The notes under the pieces are model-generated. The model did not search any database, had not been told where the DNA came from, and saw nothing but the letters and a program-made list of their open reading frames with translations. A stretch of DNA of 64,000 nt from Hymenobacter taeanensis (lineage in GTDB: Bacteria > Bacteroidota > Bacteroidia > Cytophagales > Hymenobacteraceae), in the NCBI RefSeq assembly GCF_013137895.1, contig NZ_CP053538.1:4815663-4879662 (forward strand), given 5' to 3'. The position numbers and the translations under genes were made by a program. Below, in pieces: positions 1 to 8,151 of the stretch (positions are counted from its first letter, which is position 1; the number at the start of each line of letters is the position of its first letter).

Positions 1-1
1 G

Positions 2-1471
2 CCCAACAGCTACTTTCTGTATACTGCTACCGGGAATACCGTAGGCCTGTCGGGGCGTACGTATGGCAAGCTGGAAATCAACACGAACCGCACCCTCACA
101 ATCAGCACGTACTCCACCAATCCGTCTATCATTCAGTCTGATCTTATTATTACGGCCGGCGTAGTGACAATCAACACCAGCAACGTGGAGCTGCGAGGTA
201 ATCTGTTGATTAATGGCGGTAGCCTGGTTTTCAACCAAGATGCGAACAACAACGCGCTGGCTCTAACGCTTAATGGCACGGCAGCCCAGCGCATTGGCGG
301 TACTGCAGCTGGCTCGCTCACGCTGCCTTCCAACACGACGCTGGCCCTCAACAACGCGGCCGGCCTGACACTGGAAAGGCCGGTGGTAGCCAATGGCCCG
401 GTTACTCTTTCTCAGGGTCTGCTTTCAACCAGCAGCACAAACCGCCTTACTCTAGGTCCGGTTGCCAGTATCTCTGGTTCGGCCAGCAGCTTTGTTCAGG
501 GGCCGCTGGTACGGCAGTCGAGCACTACGGGAGCACTATTCTTCCCCATTGGTAAAGGCACTATATACCGGCCCCTGACCCTCAACGTCACGACTGCTCC
601 AGCTGGCACTACTGCATACATAGCTGAGCAGCAAGAAGGCCGGCCCTCCGACCAGAACATGCTGGACGACTTACGGCGGGTTTCCTCCATCCGATATTAC
701 AGTCTCACTTCTAGCCCAGCGCCAGCCGCCGGCACGTTTGCTGGCAACATTGCGCTAAGCTTCGGGTCCGATGATCGGGTTGCTGATCCTAACATGGCCA
801 GCTTTGTAATAGCGAGAAGCACCGGAGCCGGCTGGAACAATTTGGGGCACCTAACCAACTCAACCAGTGCGCTTACTTCTAATAGCCTCAATAGCTTAGG
901 CGACTTTGCCCTGGGCAGCACCGAACCCAATCAGAACCCGTTGCCGGTATCGCTCACAAGTTTCAGTGGCAGTCACCAACCCAATGGCGTGGTGTTGCGC
1001 TGGGCAACGGCCAGTGAGAAGCAGAATGCCTATTTTGAGGTGGAGCGGCAGGTAGCCGGGCAGCCTTTCCGGGCCCTAGGCCAGGTAGCGGGCAAAGGCT
1101 CAAGTACCACGCCTGCTGAGTATAGCTATTCAGATAACGCACCCGTACCGGGCGTGGTGTACTATCGCCTCCGCCAGGTAGACGCCAATGGCACAGCCAC
1201 TTATTCCAGTGTTGCTGCTGTACTTGTTCCCGAGCAGCCATTGCAGATTTCTCTCTACCCGAACCCGGCCATTCGCCAGCTCAACCTGACAGGCTCCGCT
1301 AATGACGCTCAATACCGGGTGCTTAATGAACAAGGTACTGTGCTGCTCATCGGTTGGGTTGCTGCTGGGCAGAGCATCAATGTGGAGAGCTTACGGCCCG
1401 GCTTATACCGGCTGGAAATAGTAGCGGGCCGCCGTCGTACGGTCCGGGCTTTTGTGCGCAGCCGTGAGTAA
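2..1471 (+). CDS. T9SS type A sorting domain protein (5' end outside window)
   Basis: The frame is open from base 2, so the start lies upstream; 489 residues are visible. The first ~290 residues are Ser/Thr/Asn/Gly-rich and look like beta-strand repeats of a large surface or adhesin-like protein. Near residue 310 comes the module PLPVSLTSFSG...LRWATASE, a fibronectin-like segment that often precedes the sorting domain in this group and recurs in the protein at 4093-6303. The last ~75 residues (LYPNPAIRQLNL through GLYRLEIVAG) form a type A C-terminal domain, which directs export through the outer membrane by the type IX system and is normally removed by the PorU sortase. The function of the passenger part cannot be told from the visible sequence. 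A strong terminator follows 55 bp after the stop. Confidence 0.88.
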   Translation, partial: PNSYFLYTATGNTVGLSGRTYGKLEINTNRTLTISTYSTNPSIIQSDLIITAGVVTINTSNVELRGNLLINGGSLVFNQDANNNALALTLNGTAAQRIGGTAAGSLTLPSNTTLALNNAAGLTLERPVVANGPVTLSQGLLSTSSTNRLTLGPVASISGSASSFVQGPLVRQSSTTGALFFPIGKGTIYRPLTLNVTTAPAGTTAYIAEQQEGRPSDQNMLDDLRRVSSIRYYSLTSSPAPAAGTFAGNIALSFGSDDRVADPNMASFVIARSTGAGWNNLGHLTNSTSALTSNSLNSLGDFALGSTEPNQNPLPVSLTSFSGSHQPNGVVLRWATASEKQNAYFEVERQVAGQPFRALGQVAGKGSSTTPAEYSYSDNAPVPGVVYYRLRQVDANGTATYSSVAAVLVPEQPLQISLYPNPAIRQLNLTGSANDAQYRVLNEQGTVLLIGWVAAGQSINVESLRPGLYRLEIVAGRRRTVRAFVRSRE

Positions 1472-1525
1472 CAGTCCGGTTTTGCCTGCCGGAGTAAAGG
1501 ACCTGGCCTAGCATCATGATACACT

Positions 1526-1575
1526 AAAAAGCAACAACCCCGCCGGGTGGAACACCGGCGGGGTTGTTGCTTTTT
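1526..1575. terminator. Bidirectional intrinsic terminator
   Basis: A 21-bp perfect inverted repeat (1526-1546 with 1555-1575) around an 8-nt loop, GC-rich in the centre and flanked by A5 on the left and T5 on the right. It lies between two convergent genes and can serve both. Confidence 0.92.
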
Positions 1576-1591
1576 AAGCTACGTCAGCTAA

Positions 1592-3394
1592 TTATAGGTT
1601 CTTCAACCAAGCCTCACGCAAAGCTAGTTGCGCTGGAGTAGCCGCCGGATCTTGCGTGAAAACGTAGCGCTTCACCTCTTCCGTGCTGCCTAGCTTTACC
1701 TGCACCGTTTGCTCTTGCCCGTTACGGCTGATCACGAAGGGCACTACAGTGCCTGGCTCACGGGTTGGAATTTGTCGTAGCACGGATCCAATGTTGGTGC
1801 GGGCTCCATCAATGGCAAGCAGTTTATCTCCCTCCTTAATACCAGCGGCCTGCAATGGGCCACCTGCTTTGGTGAAGTAAACACTGGTCTCGCGGGCCTC
1901 CAGGCCTATAGGGCCTAGTGTGGCAATCTGCTTACCCGTGGGCATTGCTTTTTGGTAGCGCACTCCTATTTTGGAGTAATACTCCTGTAGCGGCAGTGGC
2001 TCCGCATTTTTCACGTAGCGCTGGAAGAAATCACCTATTTCGGGATAAGTCATCTTGGTGAAATCCTCGAAGAAGTTTTTCTCACTGATGGGCTTGTTAG
2101 GACCATAATTCTTGGCCAGTTCCAGCAACACATCGCGCAGGCCGCGCTTACCGTCGCTCAGCTCCAACAGGCGCAGATCTAGCAGGCCTGCCGTGAGGGC
2201 GCCACGCTGGTAGATGTTGCCATACTGCCGCTGGCCCTCATCACTGAACGAGTTGAGCCCGAGGCGGCTGAGACTGTACGTTGTGTCGGCGCGGGTACGG
2301 TCGTAGGTTACCTTATCATGCAGCATGCTCAGGTAATCATCTAGCGGCACCAACCCACCCCGCAGCTGCATCATGTGTGAGGCCCACTCGGTAGTGCCTT
2401 CGTAGAGCCACAAATGCTCGGAGCCCGTTGGCTGTACAAAATTAAAGTGCTCAATAATCTCAGAGTGGATATTGAGTGGCGTCATTACGTGAAAAAACTC
2501 ATGCGCAGCAATATCCACCACACCTTGCGCCGTTTGGGGGGTCAGGGCCATTTCGGGTAGCACATACTCAGAGCTATAGGAGTGTTCCCAAGCACCAGCC
2601 GACTTATCGGCAAAATGGTACAGGAAGGCATAGCGCTTCACTGGCAGTTGACCTCCGAAGAACGACTGGGCGGCATTAAGCATCTTTTGCATGTAGCCTA
2701 GCAGGGGCTCGGCCTGCACTTTATCAGTGGCCGAATAGCAGTACAAGGCTACATCGGCATTGCCTAGCTTCGTGTGCGCCTCCGTGAGGCGGCCCAGAAT
2801 GATGGGCGAATCTACGGCATGATCGTAGTCGTCCAGGTGATAGAAGCCCTGAGCATCGGGCACCAGTACCGACCCGGCTTTCCAATCAGTGGGGTACTGC
2901 AACTTGATTCGCAAAGGCTTATCCTGCATCCCTTGGGGGTAGCCGAACAAGGTCTGGCCATTCAGCAGGGCGTGGTCGGTTTCCAGCGAGGAGCCACACA
3001 TCCGGTAAATATTATGCTCCTTAACGGGCGTATCCCAGGTTTCGGCAATGGTATATCGGATTTCGCTGGTCTTATCAGGCCGCGACAACTGCCATTGGTT
3101 GGTGGACAGCTGCTTTACCTCCAAAGGCTTGCCCTTGCTATCAAAAGCCTGAAAGTTACTCACGTAGCGCCCCATATCCATTACCTGATAGGTGCCCGGT
3201 GCCGTGGCCGCAAACTGGTAAATAGCTTGGTCTTTTTTAAGCTTTGGCAACTCCAGTTTTACCTGGAAGGCATTGCTGTTGGCCGCCGGATCCATGGTAA
3301 CGGTGTAAGTCAGCTCACGTGGAGCTTTAGCAAGAGTAGGGGCGGCAGTAGCGAGCAAGGCTGCCAGCGCAGCCGAGCGGAAGAGTGATGTCAT
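1592..3394 (-). CDS. M61 family metallopeptidase with PDZ domain
   Basis: 600 residues. The N-terminus is a signal peptide ending near ATAAPTLAKA, so the enzyme is exported. An N-terminal beta-sandwich domain (about residues 30-190) precedes the thermolysin-like catalytic domain. The zinc motif HEFFH is near residue 297, followed by the downstream Glu region WLYEGTTEW. A PDZ domain occupies about residues 490-570 (the stretch LGPIGLEARETSVYF onward). This order is that of the M61 glycyl aminopeptidase family, which cleaves N-terminal Gly or Ala residues. It is a single gene convergent with the T9SS protein at its 3' side and divergent from a small HMA-like gene. A near-consensus promoter box (TAGTTTCG, 7 of 8) lies at 3465-3472. 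The exact substrate is unknown. Confidence 0.9.
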   Translation of the reverse strand: MTSLFRSAALAALLATAAPTLAKAPRELTYTVTMDPAANSNAFQVKLELPKLKKDQAIYQFAATAPGTYQVMDMGRYVSNFQAFDSKGKPLEVKQLSTNQWQLSRPDKTSEIRYTIAETWDTPVKEHNIYRMCGSSLETDHALLNGQTLFGYPQGMQDKPLRIKLQYPTDWKAGSVLVPDAQGFYHLDDYDHAVDSPIILGRLTEAHTKLGNADVALYCYSATDKVQAEPLLGYMQKMLNAAQSFFGGQLPVKRYAFLYHFADKSAGAWEHSYSSEYVLPEMALTPQTAQGVVDIAAHEFFHVMTPLNIHSEIIEHFNFVQPTGSEHLWLYEGTTEWASHMMQLRGGLVPLDDYLSMLHDKVTYDRTRADTTYSLSRLGLNSFSDEGQRQYGNIYQRGALTAGLLDLRLLELSDGKRGLRDVLLELAKNYGPNKPISEKNFFEDFTKMTYPEIGDFFQRYVKNAEPLPLQEYYSKIGVRYQKAMPTGKQIATLGPIGLEARETSVYFTKAGGPLQAAGIKEGDKLLAIDGARTNIGSVLRQIPTREPGTVVPFVISRNGQEQTVQVKLGSTEEVKRYVFTQDPAATPAQLALREAWLKNL

Positions 3395-3631
3395 TCGGAG
3401 TAAATACTGATTTATGAGAGTGGGCTACTGACGCGCAATCTGATGGCCGGTTGCGCCCGTCTCACGAAACTATGTATTCGTTCTCACTTATGCGCGGCAC
3501 TGGCCTAGCGGTGTACAGCCTATACTTTTCCGCAATTGCTTGTTAAACTTACCGTAACTCGCTTGCGCTAATGCAGTACATACAAAACACGGGCTCCTTA
3601 TTGGCCACTCACCTCCTACCATACCTCACTC

Positions 3632-3889
3632 ATGACTGAAGCAGCCCCCGACACCAACCCGACCCAATTACTGCGCTACCTGCTGCAGATTGCGGGCCTC
3701 ACCGATGCCGAAAGTATTGGGCAGGTGCGCCAAGTGCTTACTGGCCTAGGCCTATTAGTAGACCGGATTGAAGCTGGCGAGGCAGAAGTTGCCGTTGCAG
3801 CCGCTGCTAACCCAGGCCCTGAAGGCATCCGGGCGGCGCTGGAATCTGCTGGCTACTCGGTGCAGAATATCACCGCCGAAAGCAGCTAA
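3632..3889 (+). CDS. Small HMA-like protein without metal-binding cysteines
   Basis: 85 residues, acidic, with no signal peptide and no cysteine. The C-terminal half (about residues 32-80) has the alternating pattern of a heavy-metal-associated ferredoxin-like fold: a strand VDRIEAGEAEVAV, a helix GPEGIRAALESAGY and a strand SVQNI. The N-terminal half adds two short helices (TQLLRYLLQIAGL and ESIGQVRQVLTGL). HMA domains bind Cu(I) or Zn through a CxxC in the first loop; here that loop has none, so a metal role is unlikely and a protein-interaction role is more plausible. The match is by pattern only, so the family assignment is tentative. It is divergently transcribed from the M61 peptidase, and a box TACTTTTC (7 of 8) is seen at 3523-3530. 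Confidence 0.6.
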   Translation: MTEAAPDTNPTQLLRYLLQIAGLTDAESIGQVRQVLTGLGLLVDRIEAGEAEVAVAAAANPGPEGIRAALESAGYSVQNITAESS

Positions 3890-4020
3890 CGCCTCTCTCT
3901 ACTCCAAACCCAGGTATCTTATTTGTTTCTGCAGTGACGCTAGGCCTGTTCAATAGGCTACTACTATATAGGCCTAGCACCATTGCAGGTCAACTGCACA
4001 CAGCTTTTGACAAAAAATAA

Positions 4021-4069
4021 CGCCTCCCAGAAAGCCGCACTATATAAACGCAAAGCTTACCGGGAGGCG
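4021..4069. terminator. Probable terminator between convergent genes
   Basis: The inverted repeat CGCCTCCC (4021-4028) and GGGAGGCG (4062-4069) closes a 33-nt loop. On the minus strand it is followed by T-rich sequence (complement of ACAAAAAATAA), so it best serves the beta-helix gene. The loop is long, which lowers confidence. Confidence 0.5.
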
Positions 4070-4092
4070 TAACTATATTCTAATTTCTTCTT

Positions 4093-6303
4093 CTACTGAT
4101 GCAGTAGCTTGGTTATAACCCGGGAGGCGCCTTGCTGCACGGTCAGGCTATATACTCCCAGAGGTAATTGTGCCACTTCTGGCAATGTGATGGTTGAGGC
4201 ACCTTTGCTTACTTCCACTGAGCGAGTAAGCACATTCCGGCCCATGGCATCAGTGCAGATAACAATGGCTTTGCCTGCTTCAGGGCTCTGAATTTGCATA
4301 CTCAGCTCACCAACAAAGGGGTTTGGCCACGCTTGCATTGCTAAGGTAGCAGCACCACTAATAGCTACTGTTTTAACTGATGAGTACGAAGCTTTACCAG
4401 ATAGGTCAACCTGCATCAAGCGATAGTAAACAATTGAACCCGTGTAGCTGGTTAGAGCATCCTGCCAGAAATATGTGCTGGTTTGGGTGGTTGTGCCTTT
4501 ACCCTTCACTGTGGCAATACGGTTAAACATCCGTCCGTCAGTGCTGGCCTCTACCTCAAACCGGTCGTTTTGCAATTCCGAAGCAGTGTTCCAACGCAGG
4601 ATAGCCTTGTTGCCCTGCCGCTCGGCAGTAAACGATACTAGCTCAACGGGCAAAGGGGCAACTTTGGTTTCTGATTCACTGGCCCCCAGGTTACCAGACA
4701 CGCCCGGAGCTGGAGTTGCCGATCCGAAAAAGTCGCGGGAGCCTGGTGTCAGATTAAACTCTTTATCCAAGTTCAACCCACTACCAATAGCAGCTGAGCT
4801 AGGCTGTAGTTTATACGCATCCCAAGAGGTCAGCAGACGCCGATTACCACTTGAAGTGTTCAGGTCTCCACCCTGTCCGGCGCGCACGAAAGCAGGGTCT
4901 AAACTTACACCTACCGTGCGACTGCCCACCATTTCCTGTTGGGTAGCGGTACGCCAATCATCGAGATTACTAAATGAAGACGAGCCCCAGGTAATGTTAA
5001 GCGGCTTACCAGTGCCCCAATAGCAATTACTCTGCAACACGATACCCGTCGTAGAAACCGACTTGACTTGTGGCACGCCAGAGGTGGTCTGGAAAATATT
5101 GTTGCGTACCGTAATCCCGCTAACTCCATTGCTCATCAAATAAAAGGCTTTAGCCTCAGAGCCATCTGCCGAAGGCGTCAGGTACACAGTATTATTGTGA
5201 ATTGCAGCCGTTTGAATGCCGCCATTATCTCCGGAAGACCACACCATAATGGCGCCCTGGCCAAAACGACGAGCATCATTTTCGCTGATGTTGTAGCGAA
5301 CGGTAAGGTCGTGCATGGGGGGCGCTCCGTTAAACTGAGCCAGCAAATAACCCGCTCCATCGTTATCGTGAGAGTAGTTGTACTGCATTACAGAGTTAGT
5401 GCAACCACCATCTAAGTCAAAGCCACCTCCATCATGCGCAATGCCTGAGCGATTATGGTGCGACTCACACTCCTGTATAACCAGATTATTACACACCCAG
5501 CCCCAGATACCAACCGGACCACCATTGGGGTTATTATTTAGCCAGCCATTGTTGTAGGCTTCGCAGTGTTCGATTACAGCACCATCAACACTTGACAAGA
5601 CGATGCCGCTGCCAGTATTGGTGGTAGTTATTTCTGAGCGCCCAGCATTGTTGTAAGCCTTGCAATCTGCTACGTACCAATTTTTATGGCAAATATTCGG
5701 ATAAGAGCCATAAGAGAAAATTCCAGCCTCACCATTGTCATGGGCTAAGCAGTTTGTAATGCGCACATCATTATAGCCACTGGAAGCAAATGAGCTTCCA
5801 ATCAGGATACCCATTTTAAGGTACCCACTCACATCAAGGCTATCCAGGATGAGATGCGATAAGTGCTCATCGGCTAACTCCGCAGAGAATATTACTCCCG
5901 AGTTATTTGTAGACGTACGACCGGAGCCTACAAACTTTAACCGACGTAGTTCTATTCCCCCTGCGTCTGGAGAATAGAATGCGTAGTTATTACCACTACC
6001 AATAGTAGCCATGCCTTGCCCATATGAGCTTATAATAATTGGAGCGGTATCAGTCCCCTTACTCTGAAACCACAGGGAGCCAGTGAAGGTCTCGCCAGCT
6101 TCGAACAAGATCCGGTCACCGGGCTTAAAGCTGGAATTATTCACCTGCTCTATGGTTTTCCAGGCAGATGTTACAGAAGTGCCATTATTAGCATCGTCAC
6201 CCGCTGAACTTATATAGTACGTTGTAGCTAAAGCTGACGAAGCATTCGCCAGAAGAGACACAAATACAAATGATAAGAGTACAAGTTTCAAGCGCATCGT
6301 CAA
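4093..6303 (-). CDS. Secreted right-handed beta-helix protein with T9SS type A sorting domain
   Basis: 736 residues. It has a clear signal peptide (hydrophobic residues about 5-26). Mature residues start TTYYISSAGDDANNGT, the typical opening of pectate-lyase-like or DUF1565-type parallel beta-helix proteins. About residues 60-480 show repeated short strands rich in Asn and Asp, with phrases such as SGIVLSSVDGAVIEHCEAYNN, as in polysaccharide lyases, epimerases and glycan-binding surface proteins. Residues ~555-650 are the fibronectin-like PLPVELVSFTAE...LRWNTASE module, and the last ~80 are a type A sorting domain. No lyase active site can be pinned down by eye. Its neighbours are a GH2-like lipoprotein and a cellulose-synthase-like enzyme, so a role on an extracellular polysaccharide is a fair inference. 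The gene is richer in A+T than most of the window. Confidence 0.85.
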   Translation of the reverse strand: MTMRLKLVLLSFVFVSLLANASSALATTYYISSAGDDANNGTSVTSAWKTIEQVNNSSFKPGDRILFEAGETFTGSLWFQSKGTDTAPIIISSYGQGMATIGSGNNYAFYSPDAGGIELRRLKFVGSGRTSTNNSGVIFSAELADEHLSHLILDSLDVSGYLKMGILIGSSFASSGYNDVRITNCLAHDNGEAGIFSYGSYPNICHKNWYVADCKAYNNAGRSEITTTNTGSGIVLSSVDGAVIEHCEAYNNGWLNNNPNGGPVGIWGWVCNNLVIQECESHHNRSGIAHDGGGFDLDGGCTNSVMQYNYSHDNDGAGYLLAQFNGAPPMHDLTVRYNISENDARRFGQGAIMVWSSGDNGGIQTAAIHNNTVYLTPSADGSEAKAFYLMSNGVSGITVRNNIFQTTSGVPQVKSVSTTGIVLQSNCYWGTGKPLNITWGSSSFSNLDDWRTATQQEMVGSRTVGVSLDPAFVRAGQGGDLNTSSGNRRLLTSWDAYKLQPSSAAIGSGLNLDKEFNLTPGSRDFFGSATPAPGVSGNLGASESETKVAPLPVELVSFTAERQGNKAILRWNTASELQNDRFEVEASTDGRMFNRIATVKGKGTTTQTSTYFWQDALTSYTGSIVYYRLMQVDLSGKASYSSVKTVAISGAATLAMQAWPNPFVGELSMQIQSPEAGKAIVICTDAMGRNVLTRSVEVSKGASTITLPEVAQLPLGVYSLTVQQGASRVITKLLHQ

Positions 6304-6671
6304 AGGCTTTGGTTCGACAATGCAATACTATATAAATAGGATAAATATAAAAATATAAACGTTTTTTAAAGAACTATAACTGTTATAAGCTTGATGACAT
6401 CCTTAATAGTGCAAATCCCAAAACGCTGAACAGCAAACATGTATTAGGAAAAGCATACTTTCACAAGTGGTAATTATATAAATTAAGGAAAGGACGAAAT
6501 GAGCAGATAAAAATAGCATTATAATCGTTTTTAGACTTTATGTTTTCGCAGTAAAACCATATCTATAATCATACTTAATTAACAGAAAGCCTCGCTCCTC
6601 TCAGTACACCGGAGACGAGGCTGATCTTAAGAGCAACAGGGTTTGTGTGATGTAGTAGTTTAGTTGCTGGC
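6304..6671. other. AT-rich intergenic region
   Basis: 368 bp between two minus-strand genes. It is strongly AT-rich and holds no reading frame with coding-like codon use. The only structure I see is the hairpin at 6588-6622; the rest presumably holds the promoter of the beta-helix gene. Confidence 0.6.
6588..6622 (-). terminator. Probable terminator of the GH2-like gene
   Basis: AGCCTCG (6588-6594) pairs with CGAGGCT (6616-6622), with partial extension inward. On the minus strand it is followed by a short T-rich stretch (TTTCTGTT). It lies 50 bp downstream of the glycoside hydrolase gene. Confidence 0.5.
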
Positions 6672-7997
6672 CTATTTCACCAGAAATGGCAAGCTAGCGG
6701 TAGCAGCACTTCCTTTGCCATCGCGCACAGTGGCTGATAGCCTATAAGCTCCTATTTTCTCTGGAGTCTTGAGAATTACTTTAAGCCCTCGAGCCTTTAG
6801 TATACAGTGCTCAATAGGCACAGTCTCCCCCTCTTTTTCGAACTTAACTTCGGGAGCTACTTGCCAAGTAGCCTGCAACAAATCATTTTCAGGATCAGAA
6901 GCTACTAACTCAAATCCGTATTCTGCATTAGGCCGAAGCTGCTCGGAATAGGCCAACCGCCCGTTCCTTCTTATTTCTTGAATTTCAGGCGATAAATTAA
7001 TGGGTGGGGTTCCAGTCCAGAGTTCCTGGAGGGCATCAACTGTCGCCGTCTTTTCTCCCGTGGGAGTGAATAAACTAAACCAAGTAGCAGTGTATTCAAA
7101 CTTATTGCCCCAGTAGAAGGCATAACTACCCAGGCATTCCCGAGGATTGCCTAGAATGGAGCGTTTATATCTCTCACGGGTGAATTGCGCTTTTTGCGTG
7201 CTTGTTTGTTCTTTTGAAGCACCCCATACTGTTTTAGGTGACTCCCAATAGCCCCTTGCTCCAAATTCAGTTACCAGATACGGTCCTTCCCAGTCCTGCG
7301 CCTTAAGTCGTTGAGGCAGTGATATTAGGTTACCAAAAGCGTTAATGCTTATAAAATCCAGATCAGGGCACAAGCGCTTCACCCGATTTAAGTTTTCTAA
7401 TGTACTAGTAAGGGTAGTAGTAACCGGATGATAAGGATCTAGCTCATGTATCATGCGAGCCACATCATTTATGGCGCGGTAAAGTTGAGGATTCGCAGAC
7501 TCGTAGTTAATCTCGTTACCAACTGACCAACCCAGTAGCGCAGGGTGGTGCCGATAACGAAGAACCTGTTGGCGAAGCCTCGCTTTCTGCCTCTCAACCT
7601 CGCCATTATTATAATAGTCGAATTTTTTGGATTCATGCACCATCCATAGGCCTAGCAATACTGTTAATCCTTGACGGTTTGCCTCGTCTAATCGGTCATC
7701 AGCATAGTCGCCGGACCACAAGCGTACAGAATTGGCACCGGCAGCTTTAAGCTTGTCGTAATGCTCTAGGCCTGCTCCTCCTTTGACGAAGTAAGGTTTG
7801 CCAGCGCGTTGTAATAGATAGCCCTGCGCTGTATGCACCAAGTGCACCGGAACCACTCCGGCCGGAATTTGTGCTGGTGGATTTTCTTCTTGCTGCGGTG
7901 TACACGCCCCTACTAAAACCGTAGCACAACTGCTAATTACCCCTGCCAGCAGCCACCGTTGCAGCCCCTTTACCAAGTCACTTGTCCAAAAGATCAT
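6672..7997 (-). CDS. GH2/GH5-like TIM-barrel glycoside hydrolase, predicted lipoprotein
   Basis: 441 residues. The N-terminus has a hydrophobic stretch ending in the lipobox-like VGAC (Cys32), so the protein is probably lipid-anchored. A TIM barrel spans about residues 60-330. The segment GWSVGNEIN gives the Asn-Glu pair of the acid/base residue (about residue 165), and LVTEFGARGY gives the nucleophile Glu (about residue 243); this is the pattern of the GH-A clan, closest to the catalytic domain of GH2. Residues ~345-440 form a beta-sandwich. The substrate cannot be read from sequence. It is divergent (154 bp apart) from the GT2/GH26-like fusion gene, which suggests both act on the same extracellular glucan or related polymer, for trimming or turnover. 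Base composition is lower in GC than that of the core genes. Confidence 0.82.
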   Translation of the reverse strand: MIFWTSDLVKGLQRWLLAGVISSCATVLVGACTPQQEENPPAQIPAGVVPVHLVHTAQGYLLQRAGKPYFVKGGAGLEHYDKLKAAGANSVRLWSGDYADDRLDEANRQGLTVLLGLWMVHESKKFDYYNNGEVERQKARLRQQVLRYRHHPALLGWSVGNEINYESANPQLYRAINDVARMIHELDPYHPVTTTLTSTLENLNRVKRLCPDLDFISINAFGNLISLPQRLKAQDWEGPYLVTEFGARGYWESPKTVWGASKEQTSTQKAQFTRERYKRSILGNPRECLGSYAFYWGNKFEYTATWFSLFTPTGEKTATVDALQELWTGTPPINLSPEIQEIRRNGRLAYSEQLRPNAEYGFELVASDPENDLLQATWQVAPEVKFEKEGETVPIEHCILKARGLKVILKTPEKIGAYRLSATVRDGKGSAATASLPFLVK

Positions 7998-8151
7998 GCA
8001 TAGAATGCGTAAAGGCCAAAATGGCCTAATACGAGTCTCGGGGGCTTTTTATCAATATAGTGTAATTATAAATTAATATTATTTAAAAAAAGAACTTTTC
8101 GCATGCCCGGTTGCTTGTACCATACATTATAGCAGGCAGAAAAGAGCTAGC

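Noticed and set aside
2774..3388. Long open frame (204 codons) antisense to the M61 peptidase
   Set aside because: It lies fully inside a well-conserved gene on the other strand and its translation resembles no protein; such frames are common in G+C-rich coding DNA.
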